The translations under genes and the position numbers were made by a program. Below the pieces are notes generated by a model. It was not told the DNA's origin. It searched no databases and was given only the letters and a program-made list of their open reading frames with translations. From Ditylenchus dipsaci (taxonomy: Eukaryota; Nematoda; Chromadorea; Rhabditida; Anguinidae), in contig SADC01000318.1 of the NCBI GenBank assembly GCA_004194705.1, forward strand, positions 1 to 64,000: a stretch of 64,000 nt of DNA. Reading direction: 5' to 3'. Shown here piece by piece: positions 1 through 13,099 of the stretch. How positions within the stretch are numbered: the stretch's first letter is position 1; each line of letters begins with the position of its first letter.

Positions 1-470
1 TTGGTTAGATCGTTTCCTTGAGCGTTGAATCATGACAAAAAGAAAATATTGAATATAAAGATTTTTCGAAAAACCGTTTCGAACTGACCGTTTGAATTGA
101 CCGTTCGAAAAACCTTTCCGAGTTGATCGTTCTGAAAAACCGTTTCGAACTGCCGCCGTTTCGAACTGGCCGTACACCCTCGCGATTATATGTATATTGA
201 CTCGCTAAAAAATCGCAAAAAAAAATATTTTCCGCGAGCAAACTGCGAGTCAAACGATGTTAGAATTGCGAGTCGATTGACTCGGAGTCGATCGACTCGC
301 AAAAAAAATATTTTTTACTTTTTTGAGTCGACTCGATGAGTCATATGGACAACACTGTTCACATATTGCATCCGCAGTGTCGGTCTGCAATAGAGTTGGC
401 CGGAATTTTTGCTTTTTGAAAACACTGATGTACAGAGCTAGATAGCTTAGAATCTCACCCCAGAGCGGCT
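1..470. repeat. degenerate short tandem repeats
   Basis: Positions 65-180 hold several imperfect copies of a roughly 20 bp unit containing CGTTTCGAACTGACCG. Positions 185-345 hold a second motif rich in GAGTCGA/TCGACTC, which is self-complementary. No coding sequence is visible; the open frame here is made of the repeat. The stretch 430-470 (AGATAGCTTAGAATCTCACC) recurs near 41465 and 42415, so it belongs to a dispersed family. Confidence 0.6.
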
Positions 471-471
471 A

Positions 472-912
472 AAGGCACGTTCACAATGAGTGTCGACCTG
501 AGTGTGATTTGAGGTGTTTTTAACGCGGGAAGAGCTGCACTTTTTTCTTGACCAAAACTTTTTTCTGTTGTATCATTTTGTAGCTAAGATTCAGGGCTTC
601 AAAATGAGGTATTGACAAGCCACATCTGAAATGAAAAATTGGGGTAAAAATGCTTAGGTCCGCACTCAGGTCGACACTCAGGCCCACCTTGTGAGTGTCG
701 ACCGAGTGTCGACTGAGTGCGGACCTAAGCATTTTTACCCCAATTTTCATTTCAGATGTGGCTTGTCAATACCTCATTTTAAAGCCCTGAATCTTAGCTA
801 CAAAATGAACCAACAGAAAAAAAAGTTTGGTCAAGAAAAAAAAGTACAGCTCTTCGCGTTAAAAACACCTCAAATCTCACACTCAGGTCGACACTCATTG
901 TGAACGTGCCTT
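472..912. mobile_element. Harbinger-like foldback MITE, TAA target duplication
   Basis: This is a near-perfect palindrome with arms of about 210 bp and almost no loop (centre near 690). The ends read AGGCACGTTCACAATGAG and its complement, and both ends abut TAA (469-471, 911-913). A 3 bp TWA duplication is the signature of PIF/Harbinger elements. Each arm carries the recurring module GCCCTGAATCTTAGCTAC. Related ends occur at 29447-29882 and 60471-60658, and a half copy near 18297. No transposase is inside, so it is non-autonomous. The superfamily is inferred only from duplication size. Confidence 0.75.
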
Positions 913-1415
913 AAGGCACCGAAGATTATCGAAAAAATTATAAAAATTACAAAAATATTTGGGAATCCTGTTTCAACTCAAAGAAATTCCGGCCAACTCT
1001 AGTCTGCAAATATCGGTCCATATATAACGAGATCTGAATCTCGAGACTTGATTTTCGCTTTCTAAATATTGGGGCTTTAAAGTTCATTATTATTTTCGTC
1101 CATTTATGTCGACTCGAACCTTAAATCCTCAAAAAATAATCCTCAGCTGATGCGTCCTAAAATGTTAAAGCTCACATGTCACCACGCTGACGAATTGACC
1201 TTAAAATAGATTCGGACTCAAATGAGTTGAGGAAACATATTTTGTCTCGCGGATAAAATATGGAACAAAGCACGGATCAGTCGACGATTTTTCTTTTGCT
1301 ATTTGACCCTTCGATAATTTATTTTGGCGGTTGCGCTTCTTTTTGGCTCAATTACGCAAGGATTGATTTTAGAAGCTTCTGTCGTTTTCTGTGAAACACT
1401 GAAATCTGTTGGAAA
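913..1415. other. spacer upstream of ATP synthase alpha
   Basis: AT-rich sequence with no convincing gene or repeat. It presumably contains the promoter and 5' leader of the downstream gene, but I recognise no defined element. Confidence 0.4.
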
Positions 1416-3620
<2,205 letters not shown>

Positions 3621-3686
3621 GAAATTGTTTGACAGAGTATCTGTCACTATTGTCACTAGAATCAAAAATCGATGTAATTCTATCGT

Positions 3687-3692
3687 AATAAA
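3687..3692 (+). promoter_or_regulatory. polyadenylation signal AATAAA
   Basis: A canonical AATAAA lies 67 bases after the ATP synthase alpha stop codon, followed by T/G-rich sequence, as expected for a 3' end signal. Confidence 0.6.
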
Positions 3693-4480
3693 ATTGTTTG
3701 CGTTGTATTTTGTCTTGCATCTGGGATTGTTTTAAACTTTTGTTGGAGTATATAGTTTCTAGGATTGCGATCTTTTTTTTAATTGATTGTCACTATGTTG
3801 TTTTGGCATAAATTAAAGATGAACAAATTTAACACAAAACACACTGAAATTTTATAAAAATGACTTGTTGGGAACATAATATGCATCTTGCGAATAAAAA
3901 TTAAATTAAGTTTTTAAATAGAGTCGAGTCTCTATTTTAGGACAGCCTGAATATGAGGACACAGAATTTTGGTTTGGTTAGTCATGAATTTTTCTCAAAC
4001 ATCAGACATCAACATTAGTTGTTTGGTCACAGACAGTGAACAACTTAAAAGACATTATCTGTAGGAATGAATGACCCCATCGAGAGCTTGGCCATGCCAG
4101 AAAATTTTTTCTACTTTTTAATCTATCGTACAGCAAATTTTATGGGCAGTCCAATTCGTTGAATTTTTTGGTTTCCATAAGAATAATCTTTGTGAACCGT
4201 GCATTTTAAGTAAATGAATTTTTGGGTACTTTTGACTTATTAACTTCAAACGACTATAGCTCACTTTTTTAAATCAAACCCAATCACATAATAGCAAAAC
4301 TATTGGGGCATGGTTACGCTTTTACAGGTGGTGCCCCACGGTGTATCAAAATGGCGAAAATCGGAAATAGGTTGTGGCGTTCTGTTTTTTAACTTTTTAT
4401 ACTTTTTAATGGTTTGTTTTCTTTTTTATGACATCTACATATAGTATTTTGATAGGATTCTCTGTCATCAATTTTATGTA
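3693..4480. other. intergenic, nothing recognised
   Basis: AT-rich sequence with no conserved reading frame and no clear palindrome. Confidence 0.4.
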
Positions 4481-5862
4481 CAGTAGCGGAAAAAGTATTG
4501 GAGCAAGCACATATTTTTGAAAATCATTGTGTAGCTTTCCAAATTCACAACATTCTACAATAATTTCAACCAAGGAGGTTGCCCGCAATCTCAGCTACAT
4601 TTGAGCACAAATATGCCGAAAAAGATTAATTTTTTGTTAGCATACCAATGCTATATGCAAAGCCACTCATTTCTGGGGTGGAAAAAAGTATTGGAGCAAG
4701 CACATATTTTTTGAAAATCATTGTGTAGCTTTCCAAATTCACAACATTCTACAATAATTTTCAACCAAGGAGGTTGCCCGCAATCTCAGCTACATTTTGA
4801 GCACAATATGCCAAAAAAGATTAATTTTTGTTAGCATACCAATGCTATATGCAAAGCCACTCATTTCTGGGGTGGAAAAAAGTATTGCAGCAAGCGCTGT
4901 TTCGTTAATGTTTCAAGATTTTAGGAGTTGTTGCTAGTTATTTTTAATGAGTTTACAGCACTGTTTCTTAGCTACAATTTGATAGGTCAACACTTCTTTT
5001 TGATCATTCTGAGAAAAGTTATGACCATCAACAAAAAAAGTGTCAATTTCTAGTCAAAATCAAAGTAAATCTAAGGAAAATGGTTGTTTGGTCACATAAA
5101 TACTGACTTTTCTTAAAAGTTTGAATATCAAGATTGACCAGTTAATGCACTGTTTGAATATTTAACAATTTCTTTACAAAATGGCATGTAAGCCTTTTTT
5201 TAAGGATTGCACAGGGCTGAGAAACGGACGGTTGAAGTTGAAAGAAGTAAAAAACATCTATTTTTGCCTTATTTTGAGACATTTCACTTCTTTCAACTTC
5301 AACCGTCCGTTTCTCAGCCCTGTGCAATCCTTAAAAAAGGCTTACATGCCATTTTGTAAAGAAATTGTTAATATTCAAACAGTGCATTAACTGGTCAATC
5401 TTTGATATTCAAACTTTTAAGAAAAGTCAGTATTTATGTGACCAAACAACCATTTTCCTTAGATTTACTTTGATTTTGACTAGAAATTGACACTTTTTTG
5501 TTGATGGTCATAACTTTTCTCAGAATGATCAAAAAGAAGTGTTTGACCTATCAAATTGTAGCTAAGAAACAGTGCTGTAAAACTCATTAAAAATAACTAG
5601 CAAACAACTCCTAAAATCTTGAAACATTAACGAAACAGCGCTTGCTCCAATACTTTTTCCACCCCAGAAATGAGTGGCTTTGCATATAGCATTGGTATGC
5701 TAACAAAAAATTAATCTTTTTCGGCATATTTGTGCTCAAAATGTAGCTGAGATTGCGGGCAACCTCCTTGGTTGAAAATTATTGTAGAATGTTGTGAATT
5801 TGGAAAGCTACACAATGATTTCAAAAAATATGTGCTTGCTCCAATACTTTTTTCCGCTACTG
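4481..5862. mobile_element. Tc1-like foldback element with asymmetric arm duplication
   Basis: Ends CAGTAGCGGAAAAAGTATTG (left) and its complement (right) sit between TA dinucleotides, as in Tc1/mariner insertions. The arms are inverted over several hundred bases and meet near 5255, where the halves of GAGAAACGGACGGTTGAAG face each other. The left arm contains a direct duplication of about 195 bp (4488-4680 and 4681-4875); the right arm has one copy. There is no transposase. A partial relative lies at 7440-7855. Confidence 0.8.
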
Positions 5863-7185
5863 TATGTCACGTTTTTTGTGCGTCACACTTTTATGTATGT
5901 CACACTTTTTGGATGTCACGACCTATCCAGTTTTTGAGCTTAGAAAGCTAATGAAAAAAGGGCCCTAATAATTTCAGGATCGCCCTAAAAATGACATTTT
6001 CGAAAATTGCCAGCCCATGTGCCTTGGGAGAGCAAGGCATACTTTTCGTCAAAATTTTTTTTTTCTCAAAATTGTTTATTTTATGTTTCTTAGGGTAAAT
6101 CGATGGCGTATAGTTCGAAAAGCACATCAAGAATAACATCATAAGTTTTATCCACATAAGTTTCTCAAAAAGGAATGTTCAGGACCGTATTCGAACCGAG
6201 ACCCAAAAATTGTTCAAAATCATTGTTTTAGGCGCCAAATGGCGCCTCTTCGGCTTGTTATATGTGTATTTGTGCGCAATTTTAAGTACCTGAACGATTA
6301 CAATGGGTCAAACTGGCAAAAATCAGTGAAAGAGGTTTTTGTAGCAACACCCTAAATTTCAAAATTAGGCAAATAAAGAATAAGCAAATTTAAACATTTT
6401 TGTTGTTTTTTGAAATATTGATTAATTAAAGTCTTGCCAATTAATATTGATTATTCAAAAATTAAATCCAACAACTTTGTAGTTTCTATAGCTCCCCGAA
6501 GCACCCCGAAAGCCACGGGTCACACACATTTTTTTAAATTCTGGCAACACATCTAAGGCAAATCGACCCTGCTCTACACGATAGAGGTAAAATAAAAACT
6601 TTATAGATAGTGAAAAATAATTTTCGGTTGACCCGCACGTCCTGACCCGCGTCCCGAATTCGCCGATTTGACCCGCGGGTCGCGCAGAAACTGGGTTTGA
6701 ACGTTATTATAGCAAATCTGTTATTCCTATGTTGTAGAGCAGGGTCGATTTTCTTATAGATCTGTTAAAATCGGTGAGAAGTGATGGCTGGGAGCCGAGA
6801 TAGAAACAAAAAGCGTTTAAAAAATTGACCCGTGACCCGCGGGAGTATGACTGCAGCTTATGCATGTTAAATTTTGGTACTAGAAATAAGTATTCTGGTA
6901 CTAGATTTAAGTACAGTGCGTTTCATAATGTTACGACACCCCCATTTTTTTGCCAAAAAACATAATTTTTTTTGTTCAATTTGTTTATATTTTCAACTAG
7001 CATGTGGAAAACCGCAGAAAATTGCATTCCACTCCAAAAAACGGTGTTTTTCTCGTACAGAAAAAAATATTTTGCCGAAATGGCGAAAAATCAGCGTTTC
7101 ATAATGATACGACATTTTCGTGAAAACACGTTGTTGGTCCTATAGCATAACCATTTGCATCAAAAACAGATTTACAATGTGAGCC
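5863..7185. other. repeat-derived spacer with CCCGCGGGT motifs
   Basis: No gene is recognised. ACCCGCGGGTC-like strings cluster at 6630-6690 and 6825-6845. GACCCTGCTCTACA (about 6566) is repeated in inverted form about 6733, suggesting a decayed foldback element. A B-box-like string (GGTTCGAATACGG on the minus strand) lies near 6185-6200. Confidence 0.4.
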
Positions 7186-7193
7186 CTGAATCT

Positions 7194-7430
7194 GGGGTAT
7201 AGACGTTTGACTACAAATGTAACATTTTTGGCGTTCTGCCCTATGTTCTGTTTTAGCCACTTAGGCCTACTTAGGCTTAGGCCTTAGGCCTTAGGCTTAG
7301 GCCTTAGGCTTAGGGACCAAAAAATGTCTTACGAACTACAAAATGGCTGAAAAAATAAGCCTAAGTGGCTTAAACAGAACATAGGGCAGAACGCCAAAAT
7401 GTTACATTTGTAGTCAAACGTCTACTCACC
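7194..7430. mobile_element. palindromic MITE with TTAGGC-rich loop
   Basis: Arms 7194-7266 and 7360-7430 are inverted copies. The unpaired centre 7261-7315 consists of TTAGGC/TTAGGCC units. CCCTGAATCT directly repeats at both borders (7184-7193 and 7429-7438), which looks like an 8-10 bp target duplication (hAT or MULE size). It therefore inserted into one copy of the window-wide GCCCTGAATCT module. Confidence 0.65.
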
Positions 7431-7439
7431 CTGAATCTC

Positions 7440-7855
7440 AGCTACAATTTGGTAGGTCAAATTATTTCTTTTTGATTATTACTCAAAAAAGATAATTATT
7501 AACAAAAAAGTGTCGATTTCTAGTCAAAATCAAAGTAAATCTAAAGAAAATGGTTGTTTGGTCACATAAATACTGACTTTTCTTAAAAGTTTCAATATCA
7601 AAATGTACCAGTTGATGCACTTTTGAAAGTGCATCGAGAAACGGATTGAGGGACATTGACCGGACATTGAGGACGGACATTGACATACAACGGACATTGA
7701 GAAACGGACGGTTGAAGTTGAAAGAAGTGAAAATGTCCCAAAATAAGGCAAATATAGAGGTTTTTTACTTTTTCTAACTTCAACCGTCCGTTTCTCAGCC
7801 CTGTGCAATCCTTTAAAAAAGGCTGACCTGTCATTTTGTATAGAAACTATTTAGC
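7440..7855. mobile_element. partial copy of the 4481-5862 element family
   Basis: It matches the interior of the Tc1-like element (GGTTGTTTGGTCACATAAAT, then the paired GAGAAACGGACGGTTGAAG at 7700 and its complement at 7780) but lacks the outer ends. It is internally rearranged, with extra GGACATTGA units at 7645-7700. Confidence 0.6.
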
Positions 7856-7913
7856 TTTCGTGGCATAAATAAGCTTTTTCGTGGCATAAAAAATCTTTTT
7901 CGTGGCATAAATA

Positions 7914-9129
7914 ATAGTGATGGAAATATGAAATTCCGGGACTACGGGACCGGGACTTTTCAAAATTTTTGCCGGGACCAGAAAAAGTTCGTTCGGGACT
8001 TCTAATACAGTCAACTCTCGGGCATTTATGCCGTTGGGCCCCCGCTCTAAATTTTCGAAAATTAACCAGAAACACCTTCTAAACTGGTTTTTTCTGTTCA
8101 ATAAGATAAAAGAAACATTTCTTATCAGTTTATAATCAATGAAACGAACTCTTTTTTCAGAAAAAATTGACTTAAAATCGTTTAAGGTACCACGGTCTTT
8201 TCATGGTATTTTCGACTAATCTTTGGTCACATTCGATTAAACTTAGGCTTTAGGCAAGGGTAGGCCAGCGTATGTTAGGACAGACTCAAACATGTTTTCT
8301 TTCTTCAATGTTTGAAAAGCATTTTTGAGCCCGTCCTAACATACGCTGGCCTACCCTGGCTTAAGCCTAAATTCCTGAGCCTAAAATTACCAAAAATACT
8401 CTAAAAAAACCATCTACCTTTGACTAGTTGAAGTCAATGTTTTATTAGGCAAATTAGGCTAATCTGTCACTCGCTAATCCGTCACTCTTGATTATCCGTC
8501 ACCCCACGGCCGGTCCCAAGAGACGTCAAGAGACGGATTATCGAGAGTTGACTGTAAAAGAATTGTTTCAAAAAAAACTTCATTTCACAATATTACATCA
8601 CAAAAGAGCTAGTAGTTGAAATTAACGACGCGTAGATTCTTGTTCAAAAAAATTAGTTGTTCCGCATGCTCTGGAGAAAGATTTGAACGCCTGTAGTCGT
8701 ATAGATCCTGCGCACCGAGAATAGCTATTCACTTGGTACGCTTGTAGCTAGAGCTGATAAGTAGCGACGAGCTATTTTCGCCAGCACAGGGAATGAACCT
8801 TCGTTTTTCTTTAAAAAAGTTGAGTTAATTGAACCTACTCTTTTTGAAAGACTAGAGACGAAGAAAGACGAAAGACTTGAAAGACGAAAGACAAGAGAAA
8901 AATTGCACGAAAGCGAAAGATTGATAAGAAGAATAATGATAAATTGGCGAAAAAGCTAAAATGTGTAAATTTCTTGACAATGAAATAAATAAAAAAGTCC
9001 CGAAATTTTTTCGATTTTCGGGACCGGACTTTTACTCTGAAAGTTCGGGACCACCGGGACGGGACTTTGGCAAAAATTTCTTCGGCGGACGGGACTTTCG
9101 GGACCGTCCCGTCCCGCTTCCATCACTAT
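7914..9129. mobile_element. element with ATAGTGATGGAA ends and GGGACCGGGAC-rich arms
   Basis: The left end ATAGTGATGGAA is repeated inverted at 9118-9129. Both subterminal regions (7936-7985, 8999-9118) are inverted arrays of GGGACCGGGACTTT-like units. It lies inside the CGTGGCATAAA array and has itself received the 8008-8554 element. The left and right flanks share TAAATA, a possible target duplication. Confidence 0.65.
8008..8554. mobile_element. pogo/Tc1-like MITE with CAGTCAACTCTCG ends
   Basis: Terminal CAGTCAACTCTCG and its complement CGAGAGTTGACTG are both flanked by TA. The internal palindrome at 8236-8387 pairs GGTAGGCCAGCGTATG with its complement. The end sequence resembles 31769-31928 and 38874-39011. 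No transposase. Confidence 0.75.
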
Positions 9130-9246
9130 TAAATAATCTTTTTCATGGCATAAATAATCTTTTTCGTGGCACAATTCAGCTTTTTCGTGGCATGTCGTTT
9201 TTCGTGGTAGAAATAATCTTTTTGGTGGCATATTTCAGCTTTTTCG

Positions 9247-9924
9247 TGAGCCAAATCATATTATGCCATTTGGATCTCGAGATATGCTCAATCCAAAATT
9301 CGACCCGTGCTGAATCTCTGAAATATGGCTATTTTCTTTCATCTGCATTCAGTTTAAGGTTTTTATTACAGGACCCTACACATTTGATACCATTCTACTC
9401 AAAATTGAGCGAGCTTTCTTATGTTATTAGTGGATTTGGATTTTTGTATAGTTTTTGGCAAAAATTAAGATTTTACACAAAATCGAAATTTTCAAAACAA
9501 AATTTTTTTGAAAAAACTTGTTTTTCTCTAGCTTAATGGTGTAGCGCATATTTTTTTATTGCAGATTCTGAAATAGCAACTAATTGTGAACAAAGTGGTA
9601 GAAAAAATTTAAAAAAAGGGGTGCAACAGAAAGGGTAACTCCCCGGTACCTCTCCGAAGTAGGTATCCACCTCAAGAATCATTATTCTTTCATATTTTTC
9701 ACGACTGTTGTTCAGAATCCTAAGTGAACTTGGAGATTTTCGAAGGATTGGGCCAAAATACCGAAATCAACCTGGTAGAGGGCTACATTTCCAACTTTTT
9801 GGGGTGGCTGCGTAAATTTGACGCACTTTATATTAAAAAGTCATTGTACTCTATTCAGAGTCGTGTCCTGAACACAGTCTGATAATTCTAAAACAGCAAT
9901 TTAACTTGCATGAACCCCAGTTCT
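9247..9924. other. spacer, nothing recognised
   Basis: No conserved coding signal. The open frame across 8961-9536 is a by-product of the repeats. Confidence 0.4.
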
Positions 9925-10060
9925 GGAGTAGCGTACTGTAGGGTATCCAGTTGGTGCTCAGGTTTTTGTACCTAGGTATCTATACTCAGGTGAAAGTGCC
10001 TAGGTAGTGGTACCTAAAGCTCAGGTGGTTCAGGTGAATGGAGATATCTGGAGATGAATG
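9925..10060 (+). repeat. minisatellite, GGTACCTAGGTG type
   Basis: Degenerate units of about 15-18 bp built from GGTA, CCTAGG and CAGGTG. The same sequence type forms the larger array at 24840-25160 and parts of 62150-63470. Confidence 0.5.
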
Positions 10061-10127
10061 GATACCCCGGCCGATAGGTTGATTCCCCCCTCCAGTCAGT
10101 AACCACTCCAAATTTTTTAGGTTACAG

Positions 10128-10150
10128 GTTCGAATCCTGTTGGCAGCAAA
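10128..10150 (+). ncRNA. tRNA 3'-half-like sequence (B box)
   Basis: ACAGGTTCGAATCCTGT forms a perfect five-pair T arm with a seven-base loop, followed by TGGCAGC as in a tRNA acceptor 3' strand. No matching 5' half is visible within 90 bases upstream, so it is more likely a tRNA-derived repeat than a gene. Confidence 0.35.
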
Positions 10151-10356
10151 AATTATTTTTCTCGAGGAATAATCATAAACTAGTTTTCACAAGACCAGTT
10201 AGTCTCAGCGTGGCTATGGGGACCACCTGATGGCCATCTGGATTCGCAAGACCGAGGGAAGGCTTTAGGTAGACAAATCAATGCTTCTGTACTAAGAAAC
10301 CTTTTTCGGAACACTGTTTTGGGTATGATAGTAGAATAATCATAATATTATCAATA

Positions 10357-10900
10357 CAGTTGAACCTCTATATAACTATCACCCCTCATAACGATCAGCT
10401 TTATATAACGCTCACTTAAGCTTGGTCCCGTTCATAAGGAACTCCTTATAATAACTACTCCCCACATAACGTTCATCTGGGCCGTAGTAACAATCGTAGT
10501 AACAACTTCCGTGGCTAAAAGTGGAATATCTCGGAGTTCAGTCCACTTTTTGAATAGCAGTTTTTTGCAAACAAAAATAGACAAGTTTTATCTTCAGATT
10601 TCATTACAATCATCTAAATCGCTCATCGGTAACCAGAGCTAGCACTAAATGCAAAAAAATATCCGCAGCTGCTGATATTTTTTGCATTTAGTGCTAGCTC
10701 TGGTTACCGATGAGCGATTTAGATTATTGTAATGAAATCTGAAGATAAAACTTGTCTATTTTTGTTTGCAAAAAACTACTATTCAAAAAGTGGACTGAAC
10801 TCCGAGATATTCCACTTTTAGCCACGGAAGTTGTTACTATGATTGTTACTACGGCCCCTGAGGCTAGTCCCAGGGTGAACGTTATATAAATCTTTGACTG
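10357..10900. mobile_element. pogo/Tc1-like foldback with 183 bp perfect-arm core
   Basis: Outer ends CAGTTGAACCTCTATATAAC and CAGTCAAAGATTTATATAAC (complement of the right end) are imperfectly inverted. The core 10490-10855 is a near-perfect palindrome with virtually no loop, pivoting on AGCTGCTG near 10674, and begins GGCCGTAGTAACAATC. It has no coding content. Confidence 0.75.
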
Positions 10901-10925
10901 CATCGAAGTAAAAACATTTAAAAGT

Positions 10926-11034
10926 TGTCGGCGAATTTACCTGTTGGCGGAAATGATTTTGGCGGAAATGAGTTGGCGGAAATGATTTTGGCGGAAATAA
11001 GGGTGCAGGCGAATTTACCGTCAGCGAATTTACC
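10926..11034 (+). repeat. GGCGGAAATGATTTT tandem array
   Basis: Four to five units of about 15 bp (TTGGCGGAAATGA/ATTTTGGCGGAAATAA), followed by GGCGAATTTACC variants. It is inverted relative to the array at 11404-11540. Confidence 0.75.
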
Positions 11035-11099
11035 TGGAGCCCTTTAAAACCTTAGGAAAGCAGTCCAAGTGACCGCCCCCCTTCAAAGAGCATTTGGCG

Positions 11100-11344
11100 A
11101 TAGTAGCGAATACCATCGTCCCCCCCCCCCCCCCAAGAATCCGACCTTATAGAATTGCTGTAACTACCCTTGCAACAACAAGTTTAGGCTTAGCCCTTAG
11201 GCTTGGGGTAGGCCAGCGTACGGAAGTTGTGACTAATAAAGAGTTTGCACACATTTTCCGGTGTCTGGGACATAAATTTGTGTACTTTTTACTAAAGTAA
11301 AAAAAGTGAAAATCGTTGGGAGGGGGGGGGTATTCGCTACTAGG
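11100..11344. mobile_element. MITE with TAGTAGCGAATACC and poly-C ends, copy 1
   Basis: Begins TAGTAGCGAATACC followed by a C run and ends with a G run followed by TATTCGCTACTA. The interior includes TTAGGCTTAGCCC and GGTAGGCCAGCGTACG. A second copy in opposite orientation lies at 40101-40334 in the SUGCT-like gene, with the same order of interior blocks. Confidence 0.75.
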
Positions 11345-11747
11345 GTCGAGTATTTTTTTCTAAGCCACCTTTTTATATTTTTAACCTACCGTATTTTCTC
11401 TGGTGCACCCTTATTTCCGCCAAAATCATTTCCGCCAACTCATTTCCGCCAAAAGTATTTCCGCCAACTCATTTCCGCCAACTTATTTCCGCCAAACTCA
11501 TTTCCGCCAACCTTATTTCCGCCAACCTCATTTCCGTCACTTTTTTTTCAATCTTAAATTTAAAACTTTTTGTGATTTTCAGGTCCCAAAACCTGTTTTA
11601 TGTACTAATTCAACCATTCTAAAGATAGTGTGACGGTAGTGAAATGCCGTTTTGTAGGGTATTCATCGAGTTTTCGTAAAACTGCTAAATGACAGTTTAC
11701 TACATAAAAACTATTATCATAATACTTAATCAGTACAAAAAAATGCC

Positions 11748-12116
11748 TTGGAGGCCGAAAAACATGAAAAGCTGCGTCAAGTTAACATCCAGATTTACGA
11801 AGTGGTCTACCACTTGGTTAACCGACAACTTTTTTTCCAACTTTGTTATGTCCACGTCGGGAAACACTCTCAGCAAATCGGCAGACATATACTCCGCAAT
11901 CAAACGTGTTTGTCTGTACTGGAATGTCCTAAAAAATTTAACCAGCCCATACCCGAGAAATATAAGGTTGAGAGGGCTGAAAGGGCGGAAATAAGGTTGG
12001 CAAACCATTGCATCGCATCCACCTCATTGAAGCCTCTTTCTATTGCGTATTTCTCCAGAAATCGCGCCCGTTTCTACATTGACAACCTAGAACCAATTAG
12101 TTGGCGTGTTCGATGA
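11748..12116 (+). CDS. open frame of 122 codons, unknown
   Basis: An uninterrupted frame starting MEAEKHEKLRQVNIQIYEVV, rich in charged residues at the start and end. I recognise no family. It lies between the inverted arrays of the surrounding foldback element and could be an element remnant. The opposite strand is also open for 92 codons, so coding strand and reality are uncertain. Confidence 0.25.
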   Translation: MEAEKHEKLRQVNIQIYEVVYHLVNRQLFFQLCYVHVGKHSQQIGRHILRNQTCLSVLECPKKFNQPIPEKYKVERAERAEIRLANHCIASTSLKPLSIAYFSRNRARFYIDNLEPISWRVR

Positions 12117-12319
12117 ACCATCTGTTATATAGAAAGGTCCGACGGCAAAAATAGGAGTTGTTCATCCAAGAGATTGACTTTGTAGCTTCCACGATGAGAC
12201 CAGACCTCATTCCAATACTTCAAGCTGCGTATTCTTTTGCTTGCACATTGCGTTGACTTACCTTAAAATACTTGGCATGAGAAACAATATAAATAATCGC
12301 ATACCTGGAAATTGCTTTT

Positions 12320-12460
12320 ACCTCTTACGACACGTGTTGGACTCTATTTGCGCCAAATGATCGGTTGAGCTGTATTTCGGAGTCGCCTTACCACCACAGA
12401 TTTGAACGCAACGCCAGTTTTGAATTGTCTTTGTCAAAATTTCATAGCCGTTACGCATTT
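12320..12460 (-). pseudogene. possible FLYWCH-like zinc finger fragment
   Basis: On the minus strand the frame reads NWRCVQICGGKATPKY, then a His-containing stretch ending TCRKR and a stop. The WxC spacing followed by a second Cys resembles the first half of a FLYWCH finger, the DNA-binding domain of animal Mutator-like transposases. Only a short piece is readable and the second ligand pair is not clear. Confidence 0.25.
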
Positions 12461-12887
12461 CATAACCATTGCACACAAGGCCGCAACTTGAACTTTCTCA
12501 AGGGGGGGGGGGGTAATTTGCCTAATTTTCACGGTCAAGGGGGGGGCAACGTATTTCCAAAGGAGGGGGGGGGTATGTCGTGTAATTACCCCACGACCCT
12601 TCCCCAAATTGCAGCCCTGGTTGCTCATCACAAGCAGTTTCTCATTACTCGTTTTGCTGATCGATGCCATTTTCTACAATAAATGATTAACATACCAAGA
12701 AAAATACAGCTATGAAAAGCAGCAATGCAAACAAGGGAGTACACAAATGAAAAAAACGAGAAATTTGGTAATTCAAAATTTTTATCTTAGGGCTTTCTTA
12801 AAAAGTGGCGGAAATGAGGCTGGCGGAAATGAGTTTGGCGGAAATAAGTTGGCGGAAATGATTTTGGCGTAAATAAGTGTTAACCTT

Positions 12888-13099
12888 TTCTCTATTAAAC
12901 AGGCCCCCCTACAGTTAACTTTTTTTCAAATTTGTTTTGCTCTTTTTTAACCCTAACATTGTATATTTTTCAAAACGTAGGACCACTCATTTTGTGGTCG
13001 GAGTGGTCGCAAGTTTTCAAAAATATACAATTTTAGGGTTAAAAAGGGAAAACAACTTTGAAAAAAGTTAACTGTAGGGGGCCCGTTTAATAGAGAAAA
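12888..13099. mobile_element. palindromic MITE, about 100 bp arms
   Basis: TTCTCTATTAAACAGGCCCC at the left matches the complement of the right end (GGGGGCCCGTTTAATAGAGAA). AACCCTAA/TTAGGGTT flank the short loop near 13000. No coding content. Confidence 0.75.

Larger units (their letters stand above)
7856..9246. repeat. tandem array of CGTGGCATAAATAATCTTTT units, split by an insertion
   Basis: About 22 bp units (7856-7913 and 9131-9246) in the same orientation on both sides of a 1.2 kb insertion, so a single array was interrupted. Confidence 0.7.
11404..12880. mobile_element. foldback element whose ends are tandem arrays
   Basis: The left border (11404-11540) is an array of CATTTCCGCCAACTTATTTC-type units. 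The right border (12796-12880) is the same array inverted. Unique sequence lies between, with possible coding remnants at 11748-12116 and 12320-12460 and G-run palindromes at 12505-12580. Array-built inverted ends are the hallmark of Foldback-type and some animal MULE (Phantom) transposons; assignment to either is inference. Confidence 0.6.

Noticed and set aside
7261..7315. TTAGGC run as an internal telomere or chromosome end
   Set aside because: It is only about 55 bp, irregular, and sits in the loop of a MITE with unique sequence on both sides.
8961..9536. 191-codon open frame on the plus strand
   Set aside because: It is composed of the GGGACCGGGAC arm and CGTGGCATAAA array sequence followed by AT-rich spacer; no conserved motif, and the opposite strand is also open.
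10081..10150. A complete tRNA gene
   Set aside because: Only the T arm and a TGGCAGC 3' strand are present; no 5' acceptor, D arm or anticodon arm could be folded upstream.
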